Shown: in pieces, positions 45,101-60,100 of the stretch
Layout: each line of letters starts with the position of its first letter
How positions within the stretch are numbered: position 1 is the stretch's first letter
DNA from: Pempheris klunzingeri
Lineage: Eukaryota; Chordata; Actinopteri; Acropomatiformes; Pempheridae
Assembly: GCF_042242105.1 (NCBI RefSeq)
Contig: NC_092029.1
Coordinates: 19,206,885 to 19,270,884 of the forward strand
Length of the DNA stretch: 64,000 nucleotides
Direction of reading: 5' to 3'
Notes under the pieces: generated by a model
What the model was told of the DNA's origin: nothing
Database searches by the model: none
The model's input: only the letters and a program-made list of their open reading frames with translations
Translations under genes and position numbers: made by a program

Positions 45101-48100
45101 CTTTCAAATTGACAGTAGAATTCATTCAGGCCACTGCTCAGGCGCAAGACTCCAATGGAGTGGGGACCTCCCAGATAGCCCCAGAAGCAAGGTCATTGTT
45201 GAAGTTTCTCACAGTACAGTTGTTAAGCTTCTCTCACCCCCTTGCTAAGCTGCCCACTCCTGAATTCTTCTTCCTTTCCCAATCTTTGCTCACCACATTA
45301 CAATATTTTGGAATACTCCCAAAGCACCTAATGATATTGCTTTGTCATTCAGTATCAAATGGATGCCCAATTCTTTTTTTTAAATCATATTCCATTTAAA
45401 ACCTATCATTTTGTAACTTTCATTTTTACCTTATGTTACACTTAACACTATTCATTTGATTTCATATAATGTTATGGTAACAGGCAACTCAGATGAAACC
45501 CTGTGCTGTGCCACAAAGTCACTTCTAACATATCCTTTTTTGTTGTTTATCTTTATTGTAGGGTGCAAAAGTCCAAACTAGGGCTACAAGTCTGTAACGA
45601 AGAGAAACTTTTAATCAGAGGTTGATTCCCTGTGGATGAGCTGTGTCCTTATGCGTTTGCCCTTCACCATACAGCTATCTGTCACACCCTGAGTGTGAGT
45701 CATTAAGCCGAGACTACATCTGCCAGAACGGACACTCACAGCGCAGACTGGCACTGAGTGTGATGCCTGCATTCTAAACAATGTCTGTGAAACTCACAGT
45801 AATTTACTGTGTTCATGTGCAGCAATTTCACGCACACTCACACATTGTATTAATTACAAATTACAGTAATCAACGAGTTATCACAGTAATGATGTTGCTA
45901 CTGTGGAAAATCACAATGGTAAATGGACTACTTGTGTAACACCTTACGAGTCTTTTAAACCTCAGAAAGCACTTTAACATTACATTGACATTCACCCATT
46001 CGAACACAGGTCATACACTGATGGGAAGTTGCCAACCACCAGGAAGAAACTAATCATTCAGACACTCACACTGAAGCTATGCTTTCAGGAGCAGTTTGGG
46101 GTTCAGGTCAAGGACATTTCGACACGCGGACTGGAAGAGCTGATCTTTAATTAGTGGATTATCAAGAATAAAAATAAAAAAAGTCACAGTAACAAATTAT
46201 GCACCGTAGAAAATCATAGTAACAAGTTATGTCCTGTAGAAAAGTAGGAGATAGTAGTAGATTCAGTAGGTTCAGAGATTATATTAGTCTGACTATCAAG
46301 GTAACATTATTACTAAGGCTCAGACAGAGGCTGTCTAACGTTACATTCGTCGTTTAATGATTCTCTCCTAAGCAGTCAACGAACCAGTGAAATGTGGATT
46401 TGTAATTAGCTTACTTCTGCTAATTTGTTAATTTGTCAAGATGTTAACATCCCCTTGTTTACAGTCTGCCTTGTTAAATTACGCATATGTGCTTACAGGG
46501 ATTCATGTTTATGCAGTTTGTAAAACTGTACCCGAGTATTTACTCTGTGTCTCAAGTTCCCTTCATTGCACTTCAGATAGCATTATTGTGTTCTGAGCAT
46601 GGGAATCAAAGATAGTTAGCACAAGATTCAAGATTATTCTTTGTAAGTTTTGCCCACATAAATCTAACAATATTTTGGCATGTGTCATGCTCAAGCAGGC
46701 CATGCAGGAGTATGGTAGAGTCCTTATTAACGTCCTCAAGTCCACCAAAGAAGAAAAAGAAGAGGTTGGACCTAGGGGGACCTAGGGAAAATCTTGGATT
46801 TGTATTAAGGATTTTTTATGATATGTTGTTACTCAATATAGATTTCATGAAGGTAGTAGTAGTTTTTTGGGCTGTGCATTGCTCCTTGTTACCCCAGTTC
46901 AAAAAAAGTTCACTCACTCATAAATACTAAAACTTATTTAAAATGTCAAAAGATCAAGTATAAAAAGTGCCATGGTCAGAAATAACTGATGTCATGTGTT
47001 TTATTCATTTTTGGTTCAGGAGACCTTGACTGGTGGGTGCTGGATGGTTAGTATTGAAGGCTGTGTCTGATGGTATCCATTTCCCCTGCCTGTCTGGCGT
47101 ACCCACACTTTTTGCACCCTGCCACATATCCAACCGTGAGTACCAGAAGGATATGGTGTGGACATTTGAGTTCATTCAACAGTAAGGGTAAACTGTCTCA
47201 ACCTGTCTTTTACATATGTAGAGGCTGATTCCATTAAGAATATATATTGGCAGGAAAACTTCCAATGTATAAAAGTTATTATATGCATCACAAAGCATTC
47301 CATATTGTGTGTTTCCTGTAACTTTTCAGGTACTTTATAGGCAATGAACCCTGATAGAGAGACAGAAACGTCAAAGGGAAAACTGACATCTAAAACCACA
47401 GGACAACTTGTACAGGACAATGGATTGCAGTGGACCTGCATATCTCCACTCTGCACTGAAAATTGATGGACCACCAGTGGAATTTCTAAAATGGTAAGAA
47501 AAATAATACACACACACCAAGATGTCTGTCTCTGTCTCTAACAGCCACCTGCCACAACACTATAAAAATCACACACAGACACACATACTCTGTACCGTTA
47601 GTCAAAACAAGACATAATGAAAAGACAAATAACAAAGACAGAAAATGACTAAAAACACAAACCAAGCTAGTGAGCTAGAGCAATTAGCTAGTGCTCTGAT
47701 ATTTATACTTGGCCTGATGGCTGATATGGAATATTTCTCGTGAGTCTTCTCTATTACATCAAGACAAGGGAGGGCCAGAGAATTTAATTAATGTGTACAA
47801 GCAACATGTGACAAGCAACCCGGTTACACGCATACAGATACGCATCCAACGATGGCTATATCATCAACTTCTGGATGGGACCGTTTATAGTGTTGTATCT
47901 GAAGTCCGAAGTGTAGAGGGAGAAGAGAAAGGGAGAGAGAATCGTCCCATGGGAGGCCCCCGTGCTGCAGACCACCACACCAGACACACAGTCCTGGAGC
48001 TTCACATACTGTGGTCTGTTGGTGAGGTAGTCAGTTGTGCATGATGCCAGGTGAAGGTCAACTCCCGCTCCTTACATCTTCGCTCTCAGAAGTGCTGGCT

Positions 48101-51100
48101 GGATGGTGTTGAAGGCAATGGAGAAGTCAAAAAACATGATCCTCGTTGTGCTTCCAGCATTCTCCAGATGGGAAAGTGATCTGTGTAGATCTGGATCGTC
48201 TACCCCGGTTCCAGGACGGTAAGCAAACTGAGAGGTCAGTTTGCGAATCTGTTGAAGAACAGGTTCAATTGGTTTCCCCATTCTCTGTTTCTGCAGTCCT
48301 GGTGTCTCCCCTCATCTTTTCCATGTCCACAGATCTTTCTTAGTCCTCTCCAGACGTCCCTGGTGTTATTCTGCTCAAACCGTTGCTCCTGTAGCTGTCC
48401 TTTCCCTTCCTTATTTTTTTGCCGAATGCTCCACAGCCGCTCTTTGTCTCCCGACCTAAAAACCCTTTTCTTCTTGTTCAGCAGGGCTTTAATGTTGGGG
48501 GTCACCCAGGGTTTGTTGTTGGGAAAATACTGTACCTTCTTAGAGAGCACAGTGTTCTTCACGCAGAAGTGTTTGTAGTACGTGATGTAGTGGGTAAAAC
48601 TGTCAATGTCCTCCCCATGAGAGCTGCAGAGTGCTTCCCATTCTGTTGTTTGTCCTTGCCCTGGCCTCCACAGACTACTCCTTCACAGACCGCTCCACTC
48701 GTGGTTGTTTATTCGCCAAGGGGGTATAGTCTGGAAGAAGGTTGACGAGGTTATGATCTGATTGACCAAGAGAGAGGGAGTGAGGTGTATGCATCCTTGA
48801 TGTTAGCATACAGTAAGTCCAAAATGTTATTGTCCCTGGTGTGGCATTTCACATACTGGATGACGGTGGGGAGAGTAGAAGACATGGAAGCATGGTTGAC
48901 GTCACAGGAGATGAGGAAGAGGGATTGGGGGTGCTGAGTCTGTAGCTGGGGGACGACAGTGTGTATGAGCTCACAGGCTGCAGCAGCATCGGCTTCCTGG
49001 ATCACTGATTACCAGACAGGATGGCCACAGTACGTCAGGCTGGGGAAATGTGTGTCTGGAACAGTGGTGAGCAGCACAGAGGCTCCACAGGGATTGTTCT
49101 GTCTCCGTTCTTGTTGACCCTGTACACATCAGACTTTAAATATAACTCCGAGTCCTGCCACATTCAGAAATATTCTGATGGCAAGGCTATTGTGGCTTGT
49201 GTGAGGAGGGGACAGGAAGGGGAGTACAGGGACCTGGTGAGAGCCTGGAGTGAGAAGAATGGCCTCCTACTGAATGCTTCAGAGACCAAGGAGATGGTCG
49301 TGGACTTTCGAAGGTCTAAGCCCCCACCTCATCCAGTCAGGAAAGGACATCAAGATCATGCAGTCCTACAAATACAGAATTGTTAGGGGTGTGTATCTGT
49401 CCCTTATGTGCCAATCCGATACAAACTTAGATACATGGATTACGATAAGATTCAGGACCAATACCTTTTAATACAGTACGATAGATTTGATTTGGTGCGA
49501 TGCAATCTGAATCTATTTGTATGGAAAAAATGAAAATTCATTGTCATTCATTGTGTTCATTTTTCAAATAGACACAGTCAAAACAGGCTGGCTGTATGAA
49601 ATATGAACAAATATTAAAACTCTAACCCCTTCAGTACATTGCAATTCATAAACTTTGCAAAACTTATCTAACACTGAAAACAAAACTAAACTCAATGTTT
49701 ACTAATACCACATATTAGAGACAAAGAGCACTAACCATGCTGTCGAAAGGTAAACTTATAGTAATTACATAAAACAGCGTTTCAAAGATTTCTCATTATG
49801 TCACAAGTGCTGCTGCCAAGTCGTGGACTCAAGTGGAGGTGGGGTAACACCACAGTAACTTAAATGAAACCTGAAATCACCGAAAATAGCATACAATACT
49901 AAGCTAGTAGCTTTAGGAAGCACTAGTGTACACATTTAAGTACTTTTCAAAGTGTCATTCTGCTGTTTGCAATGTGTCTAGACCTTTAGCACTTAACAGT
50001 GCAAAATCTCCATGAACAATGGTGCAAGGATATTAATGTATCCTTGCACTCAAACAAACACATGCAGACACACTTTCTTTCACCTCACCATATTGATGTG
50101 AAATATAATATATCTCACACACATTGAAAAAGTACATTGTCGAGATTCTTTTAAAGGAAAATTCATTGATCAACATGACCATATTATCTATATGACCATA
50201 GATAATATCTCTTGCTGAATACTATTTCTGATGCCACACTGGTTACTGGTATACAGAGATACTTTTTTTGGCAAGAGACGACAGCACCACCTGTGCTTTT
50301 CACCATTGTAGTGGGTTGTCTTTCACTGGCCATGTCCCTTGAAGTCGTGAGTGATGTGGTGCACTGTGACAGTTGCATAAGAGTCTGTGGCACAACAAGT
50401 CCAGGCGTCTGTCATTATTTTGACTCATTCTGCATTGGAAAGTTGTTGTTTAACTTTGTTCTTCACTTCTGTAGAAAATGCATTTGTCAGTGAAGCGCTG
50501 TCTACTTGGTATCTTGTACCTCGGTAATCACTTTCAACTACACTGTAAGGTCTTTAGTCCTTAGGCCTTTGTATAGTCTGTTTAATCGATTTCCGTTTTG
50601 TATCAGTGAATTTTTACACCCCTACAAGGTGTGCACCTGGACAATAAACTGGACTGGTACCTGAATACACATGCCCTCTACAGAAAGGGACAGAGCCAGT
50701 TATTTATCCTCAGGAGGCTCAGGTCTTTTGATGTCTGCAGGGCAGCAGTCAGTGGTGGCAAGTGCACTGGTTTATGCTGCAGACTGCTGGGGAGGCAATA
50801 TGACAGCTACAAACACCAGGCAGCTGGACAAGCTGGTTTAAAAGGCGAGCTCAGCACATGTTCACATTACATTCATTTCTTATTTACTGTTTGTTTTTCA
50901 GGGATCTGCTATCCATGTTGCTGTGGAGCAGCACCGTGGAACTGATGAGTGAGTAGTGATGGAATAACTACGATCCTAAGAAACAATGAGGCAAAGATCT
51001 TTTTGCTCAGCTAAGTCACTTTTGTCCAACTGATGAATGAAGTGGATTTGTCTGTAAAGTGGGAAACACTTGTAAATACTGTAAGTTTTAAATATAACTG

Positions 51101-54100
51101 TTACCGGTGCAGATGTTTGGTCCAATTTCCATTGATATACCAACTGTGCACAGTACAAAAAGATAATCCCATTGAAATACATTAGTTTGAAAATGGTAAG
51201 GGAACTGAAAAAAAAAATTAGAAATTTGTGTTTACAGACATAAATTGATAGATTTAATTTCATGACTATTTCATGAACTTTCACGAAATACGTACTACGT
51301 ATTACTACGGCAACTCCCCCACAGTCCCAGCGTTTAGGTTGTTAGGTTAGATGAGTGGACTTTTAAGGGAAATTAGATTGTTTCCCTCCATTTATGTATT
51401 TGGTTGCTTGTATTTAAGCCTTTTAAATATTGTGTTTTATGTAAGAATAGTGATATGTTATCCCCACAGTTTTTGCCTTTTCAACTAGCGAATGTCTCAA
51501 AAATGGTTTGGCAGAAGAATTGCCTTCATGTTTTTTGTGCTGATTTTATCCCTGCTGTTTTTGAATGTGCAATCTTCGTGTTTTGGGGTATTATATAATG
51601 TTAACATGGCGGTTAATTGTGCTAATAACTAATAATGGTCCATTGAGCACAAGAAAAATAGGATTTTACATGTCATGTGTGTTACTGTTAAATAAGTGAA
51701 AACTGTATTATTTATTGTCTCTCTGCAGTTATTGTTTAGGCAGTTATTGCTTTAATAAACTATTGATTGACAAGAAGTACTGTATTAAAGAAATTGCCTT
51801 ATTTAACAAGTAAAGTACTGATAAAGTGCAGTTTTACAATTAAACAGCATTACCATAACCAAAGATACAGTAGGCCTTCTTAGAAATGACTGTATTGTAT
51901 TTTACAGGTGAAACATTAATACCATAAACAGGAGTACAGCACTTTTATTACTGTAATTATTGGGTTTTACTTTACAGTTACATTAATGTTACTGTAAATA
52001 CAAATACAATAAAGTACTGTGATTTTACTTAAGTTACTTGTCAGGTGCTTCTAGTTTCTTGTTTTTTTTTTTTTTTAACTGTAGGTGACATGTCAATTGC
52101 TGCCAGTGTGCTCCTGATTTCAGCCTTATCTCTGTGCCCTCTGCCTGCACTCCATTACCCCAGGTTGAATGGGGTGATGGACTGGAGGAATTAGGAATTT
52201 TCTTCAGTCTCCTGAAAGGTGTTACTGTAGACTGGGTAGAGTGATGATGAGGGCCTATTCGTCTAACCTAAATTCTATTAGTCTGCTCACATATTGAATA
52301 GTAACATTTAATTCACGATGAAACACACAAGGACAGCGTTCACCTGCATGAGAATTAGACACAGAAGCTGCAGTGAACAGTATTAGCAGAAGAAATGCTG
52401 TCAAAGTTGGCTCTTATTTAACCTAGACACGTTACTAGTATGTATTAATTATGTTTCTGACACCTGAAGAAGTATGACTTACACTGGGATCAGACTAGAC
52501 ATGGGGCATTAGGAGTGAAAATGAGCATGACAGCGTTGTGTGTCATAGTTAAAGACAACCTGTGTATCATACATTTCAGAATTGTTTCGCCATAGGTTGT
52601 TTTTGACCTATAGGAGCAGAGAGTTCTTTTCCACGATTGCAAACAGTGAAGTAAAACAGAAATGATGCTGTTGTGAGCCGGAACGTGTTCTTTAACAGAT
52701 TGAGAACATGAGGATGGGAGGTGTGGAGAAGCAATGTTTTCACTCTTAAGGCTCCATCAGTAGATGGAGACCACACAAAAGGGGACCTCGGCGGGTGAGG
52801 GGATTGAGGGGCGCTGCCACAAAGCTGTAGCTCTTGATGAAAAGCCGATAGAAGTTTGTGAACCACAGGAAACATTGCAACTACAGAAGAAGCACTCCGT
52901 CTGAGTGCTGCCTGCATTGAAACACAGGAACAGCACCTGAGATGTGGAACTCACAGTTTTCTGAACTGGCAAACAACTGATTCTCCTGCAGTCTCAAGAG
53001 AGCACGTAGAAAAGGTCTGAGTAAAGATCAGAATGTCATCCAGATAGACAAACACAAAGTTGTTGTTCCTGAGTGTGTTGCTTACTAGAGCCTGCAGGTG
53101 TATTGGTCAGCTTGAAAGGCATCAACAGGTATTTAAAAGTGGCCACAGGGTATATTGATTGCTGTCTCCCACTCCTCCCCCCTCCCTACTGAGTGCCAAG
53201 AGAGAAGCATTCCTGAGTCTCCTCATAGCATCTCACAAGCAGTGGAGGAGGGTACTTGTTTTTAACAGGAGTGTTGTTGATGTACTGATGGACGGATTTG
53301 TGAGACTTGTCTTACCTGAGAAAGTCTTTTTGTGTCCTCTGCTCAGCCAGTATCCTACGTACTAGTCAGATGGGATTGGAAGCCACTTTATTGGAATACA
53401 GCCATTATGCTGATGGACCCAAATAGTGTAAAAAGTGTCCCGAATTATCACAACCCACCTCAAACTACTCTAATTGGCCAATTAAATAGAAAGCAGTCCA
53501 ATTTGGGCTAAAACTGCCCTATCTGGCAACAGATTACATACTACGGAACTGAAGACAGTTCATCAGTGCAGAACATCACAGTATTATGAACCTTTGATGG
53601 GATCACTTTGCTTTGAAAAAAAGGTAGATTTTAGCTATTTTGAATTATTTCATTCAGTTCATTACAAAGACTCATGCTGATAGAATTGATTTGTGCTTTA
53701 TACCACTAGTTTGTTTGGTTTGGTTATTTCTGAGGTTGTGGTAAGCAAATATTAGTTCGGTCATGTCAAGAAATCGATCATTTATTCCACTGTCCAAAAG
53801 GCTCAGCTGTTTCAGGGAGCTCTCAAAGAAGACAAGCACCGACAGGCATTTTCTTAAAAGAGCTGATCCTGACCCAAAATAACAGAACTGTTGTGATTTG
53901 TCATCCTGAATCTATGCAACAAGCACATTGGAATGTCCCTTGATTGCTAACCAAGCAATCTCTTCCGATCTGAGCTCAGACAGCATCCTGGCTGAGAGGC
54001 AGACATGCCAGATACACTATCCTGATTCCAGGAAAATATTCTGAACTAAATGCACCTTATCTATGTGATGCAATGCCATGTTGCTATGCCCTTCTCATCT

Positions 54101-57100
54101 GAGATCTTAATAAAATCAACTACATTAGATAAACAGTGAGTATCCCCTGAGTAAACAGTATCCCCTGATACAAGGGAAATATTCTACAACTAAAATGTAT
54201 ATAGTCTGTATAAAGACACATTGTTGCTCACGTGCAAGCCAGGTCATATCTCCTCTCTTAAAGAAAACCAAATTAGCAATAAGCACAAGTTCAGCGATAA
54301 ATTCCATTATAATGCAAACAACCATAAACCATAAAATTTGAGGTAAGTATTATCTAGCAATGAGATAAATATCCTGCATGAGCAAAAACAAACAACTTCA
54401 AACCACCATGGGAAAATGTGGCAAAAACCAATTCAGACCTTGCAGATGCACTAAAACTATTACTTTAGTAGCAACAAAGCCAATAGCAATAAAGCAGATG
54501 CTAGACAACCACAAGAAATCTATCTGCTCAGCAGTGTCACATCATGCTGTATGGATTCAGATTCATTCTTAATTTGAAATGTATATGTGGAACATTACGG
54601 GTACACAAATGTATTACAGTGTGCCCTAGCTTTTTTGTATCTATGGCCAGAGCGGAGGAGGGTGAAGGACGAGTTGAGGGGTTCATGGGGATCTGCTATA
54701 GTCAGTGTACTACAAATAGCGGCAGTGTCAATTTGCGCTGGCAAGTTGGAAGTGAGAAGACCAATTGTTATCAAAAGAGAATAAGCAAGAGGCAGGGTTT
54801 GACTGGGGTTTGACTAAGAAAGCCCTAAGCTTGTAGATGGATGAGAGTCTTTGTTGAGAGCTTGGCAGAGGACTCTTGCATAGTGGCTGATGAGTGTCCT
54901 CCTTTGAAAGGCCTGCTCGGTATTCATGCTGCTAAAGTCCTTTTCTAATTTTTCCATATATGCAAATTTTTCACAGAGCAGTCAATGGCTCGGAGGAAAA
55001 GCCATAGATTGCAATGGAATACATGCTGTTTTTCCTTAAACCTAAGTTTTATTTAACCTGTTGAGTTGGGGTCTGTTTTAATAGTTTAGGCTGGAATGGT
55101 AGCTGCCGTGTACAACTAGATGTAATCTTTCATTACCTTGGCTCTCGCATTCAGATTGCTGAATGAAAACACTCCAGTTGGTACATGCAAGGGACCGCTG
55201 GCTGACACTGTAGGTGAGTGCGTTCTGGTGTTTCAGTGCTTGTGTGTATCAGTAGCAGAAAGTTATGATAGGTAGAGCTGCAGATGAGCAGTGAAAGCAT
55301 TGTGTATGTTCCCTGTAAAAGGACAGGGGAATAATGGATAATGGATACTGGAACATCTGGGTGCCAGTATCAGCACCAACAAAACCTACAGCAGTAGGCT
55401 ATCAGCACCAACATCGGCAGCAAACTGTCTCTCAGAGCTCAGCAGACACTGAAGAGTGGAGAGTCGGGTAGTTTGGCAAACTTGTGAATCCAAAGCACAG
55501 TAAGACAGAATCCTCAATAACCCCAGTGAGACCACACCTTTCTTATGTGCCTCTGTCTCTACCTCTCTTCCCAGCACTCTGTGGAGGCTGTGAATGCTGG
55601 AGTGAATCCCATCGGTGATACCTCCTACAACTCCAGCCACTGGGATCTGGGTAGTGCATTCTTCTTTGCTGGAACTGTCATCACAACCATAGGTACTGTG
55701 ATTACGGCATGACTCAAGGGTCATAGTGAACGGATTAATGTGATGTACTAGGTATGGACTGTATGTTGCATTGGGTGGTGGGTTTACACAATTATTTGCC
55801 CTGTACTCCATCTTGTTTATCTGTTTTCTAAGATGAATATACAGATGTAGATATAAAGGATTGTAAGCACCTCAAATGAAATCAAAGTAAGCTGCCCTGT
55901 TTCTGGAACAAAACATGGTTCACATCAACTCTCTGATTACGACTCTGCCTCAAACAAAAGTGATAATTCAGCTCCTCATGCTGTCATTAAGCTGATTGGA
56001 TGATTACACACGACGCACTGTAGAACATTTCCCAATGTGTCACAACAGAGTGACTTTTAATGAGTGCATTAGTAGAATTAGCTTTGAGACCTTTATCTGT
56101 AGCAGCAGTAGCACCCGTGTGTTTTTGTGTCTAGTCGGCACAGGTGTTTTCCCCATTTATGTATTCCTGAGATCAATTGTTTGTTTGTCATTACCAAATA
56201 TAATTCATGATTTCTGAATTACATTTGAAACAGTACATTACACTTATTGAAACATCAGCCTGTGGCCTGCTTAAAGAGTAACGCTAACAGCAAGTTGAAA
56301 AGCAGTGCTTGCTGCCCTTCAAGCTTGTTTCAACTCTGAAAACACCCAGGAGCAATGGTGGGTTGGTTGAATCTGGTCAAAGTGTATCAGCTGAAGAGAT
56401 CAGACTGATCACAGATTTCATTACTTATTACTACTACTTCACGCTAGTGTTCCAGACATGTGATATTGGGGCTAATTAATTAATTATGAGAAGTGACATG
56501 TTTCTGGAATTACAAAACGATGTCTAATATTGAGCGGCTGTGGCTTGGAGGGAGAGTGTGTCGTCAATCTATCGGAAGATCCCCGGCTCCTCCAAGTCCT
56601 CATGTCAAAGTGACCTTGGGCAAAAGCAAAGCCATAGGTGTGTGACTGTGTGTGGAAAATAGTCCCCTCCATCTTAAACTCCTCCTGTATGTATGATGTG
56701 AGAATGGGTGAATGTGAATGCCATGAAAAAGCTCTGTGTTGTGTAAAAATGACTAGACAGGTGCTATTGAGGCACATACTATTCACCATATGCCTATTGC
56801 ATATCCCTCACTAAATCTGTCCAGTGATTGGGTTTGCTTTGTGAACTCATATAAAGCCTCTTTGTTTTCCTTTCTCTCCTCCAGGGTATGGCAACATTGC
56901 CCCAAGCACAGAGGGGGGAAAGATTTTCTGCATTCTGTATGCAATATTTGGCATCCCTTTGTTTGGATTCCTCCTGGCAGGCGTTGGGGACCAGCTAGGG
57001 ACCATATTTGTCAAAAGCATTGCCAAGGTGGAGAAGATGTTCCGGGTGAGTCACATTGTAAATATCCTATTGTCATGTAGCTTTGTGGAAATGATGTGGT

Positions 57101-60100
57101 TATGAAACTGACATTTTGAATGTGGTCCCCTAGTTTAATTTCCATGGGAAATTTTCTAGTCAAAATATTATTCTTCATCAGTATGTTTTTACACAGCAAT
57201 ACTATTCCTGCACCATTGGCAGCACATATGCAAAAAATACATCAAATCCTGTGGCCTTATTAGGAGCAGGTTGCCATGACTTTTCTCAGAGACCCAACTT
57301 TTTTTTTACGTAAATTGGAAAAGAATGCACAGAATTTTCCCCATTAGTAATCATGTGGTCAGTTAGAGCTGCTAACTCTTCTGAAAAATATATCTTCAAG
57401 TTGCCCAAACTCACACAAAATTCACTCAACATACATCATGTCAATATCAAATGTAGGAAAATGTCTTTTCATCCTACGATGTAGATTTAGAATCAGTCAG
57501 ACTTGCAACATCGCCACAGAGTCGGGTCAAGCATTATTTAGCACCGTGTTAGCCTGCGACATGGCTTGGCACAGCCAACCCAGCAAGGTGATACCGATAG
57601 ATGAACTGTGGCGTTAGGAGTCATTGACCAGTAGTCCTCGGCTGGTAAAACCATCAGTATGGGATGAATAGGGCGAGTGATGTGTTTCTACAAGTTGGTT
57701 AAAGGCAGAGTGGCTGTTGGTAGATGTATCAGGAGTCTTGACCCTTTGATGGGTCGGATATGAAATCTTCTTTTTAATAGGTTCAAGTTAAATATCAAAG
57801 TTTAATATATAGTACTGTTGAAAGTAGAACAGAAGGTTAAACACTTAATTGATCATACTATAATGAACTAAAATCAAAGTTTTATATTCAGTACAAATAA
57901 GAAGTGACAGGATGAAACATACAACACTTGAGTAATTGGATTTAAGAATACAGTCTGATATATTTACGTATGGTATTTACATTACCAAGATTTCCTGTCT
58001 CTTAATCAATAGATAACAATATTGTTACGCGATATAATCAAACATTATGGATCTAATAACTACCGCATTTTACATTTCACAAACTATGAGATTAAATATT
58101 TAGAGTGAATATTATGAACCATTTTCAAAATCATATATTTCCCCACAGGGGCATTGCTTGATCCGTGCATGGTGAATGTAGAGAGGGAGGTCAGGATGAC
58201 ACATGAGGTAGGTATAGACTGTGTAAAAGAAGTGGACAAAGACACTGTGATGTCATTGGTTCCCATTGTTTTGTGGACTGCCATTTAGAGAGTTTAGCAT
58301 TTTTAAAACCAGCCATTACAGCCATTGCCATCTTGATTTTAGAGTCAGAAGTGAAGGATGAGTTTTTTTGCCCTTGTCTATGATTGGTTAGGTTTAGGCA
58401 TGACCTGCTTCTGATTAACTATTCGCAAGGTAGTGCTGTCCTGCTTTATCGTTTCATTTACTCTACATAGGACCTGATTGAACATCATGCTGTATCAAAG
58501 TAAAACAAGAAATGTGGTCATTCTATTATAATATGCGATACAATCCGACTTCTTTTGGAGCCATCCAAGTCGACTCCTGCTGGCCATTAGAAACAATGCA
58601 GGTTAAAGGCACTTCTCCTTCGGCTTCACCCTTCAGACCAGGAAGTTACGTCCACTTCTTTTAACACAGTCCATGGGTGCAAGATTAAGCTAAATGAAGC
58701 CTTCTACCTCTCTTTAAAAAGAAAAACACTGTGGTGCCTAAAAAAATTACCCTCTGAGTTAACAAAGCGCAGTATTTATGCTTAAAAAGGCCTTTCATGC
58801 CTCCTTGGCTATCTCTTGTGAAATGTTGGTTTCTTTAAACATATTTATCTACTCATGTAGTGGCAGTTTAAAATGGTCTTGTATACATCGTATTGTGTAA
58901 TATACTTGAATTTAGTCGGCATCCATGTGATTTATGGTGTTACTAAGTTATGCTATGTATGATTCAATACAAGAATAGCACATACTGTATATCACAGTGT
59001 AACATATTAGGCTACATGGGTAAGGAGAAGCTGGGATATCAATAAATAATCAGTCACTGTCTAGACCTGATGACAGGCAGAGTAAAATGTTAAATACCCT
59101 CCACACATCCATCACGCTCCAGTCTTTCCTAGTGATGTTCATAATATCAATAGCAGTACAAGGCCTGGAATTGGGGGAAGTGCTGGTGTTGTGACTTACA
59201 CCGTTTGTACTTTGTATGTGTATTTCTGTGACGTTCTCTCACAGAATAAGCACAACCAGATCAGCCAGACTAAAATCCGGGTGGCCTCCACCCTCCTCTT
59301 CATCCTGGCTGGCTGCATCTTGTTTGTCACCATCCCAGCCGTAATCTTCAAACACATCGAGGGCTGGACGGCCCTGGAGTCAACATACTTTGTCGTCATC
59401 ACTCTGACGACAGTTGGAATAGGTGACTATGTGGCAGGTGAGAGCACATCGTTCGTAGTCAAAATATTCATGAATGAAAATGTCTGACCTGTTTTATTTC
59501 TTACATATAATTAATCACTAAATAGCCATCCAATTGGAATTGTGATCAGTGGATTCCCTAATACAGAAACACTTGACATGTGCCTTCTTTTTTCCTAGTA
59601 AAACAGTGTGTAGCAGCTCTTCTCACTGGCATGTTCATTTCAAAATATGGATGAAGACCTCACTGCATTGCTGTGACATTTGAGTAATGTTAAAAGCAGC
59701 TGGTGACAATTGTTTTATTAAAGGGGACATACTATGCTGGTGTCTGCAAAAACCCACAGCAGCCTCCACGCCCACTCCTTCATCTGTGGAAGTAAAGACA
59801 CAGCAGATTTACTTTTATTTTGAATGAACTTGTGAGTTCAGACTTGGAAGCTGTAAGTTTTGCCACGTTTCGTGTTGTTTTCCTGTTTATTCGGCAGGTT
59901 AGTCTGTTGAAATTGAATAGAGCAGACTGGGCTTTCTGAAGGGTGGCCTTGAAGAGAGCTAAAGCAGAGCATTAAGGCAGAGGCTGAGAAGCAGTGAGCA
60001 GTATGAGACATTACAACATATAAACATATTCTAGCAGGACCCCCAAATTCCAGTATAAACCTATAATAAGCGTAATATGTCTAATTTAAAGCAGAATCCG

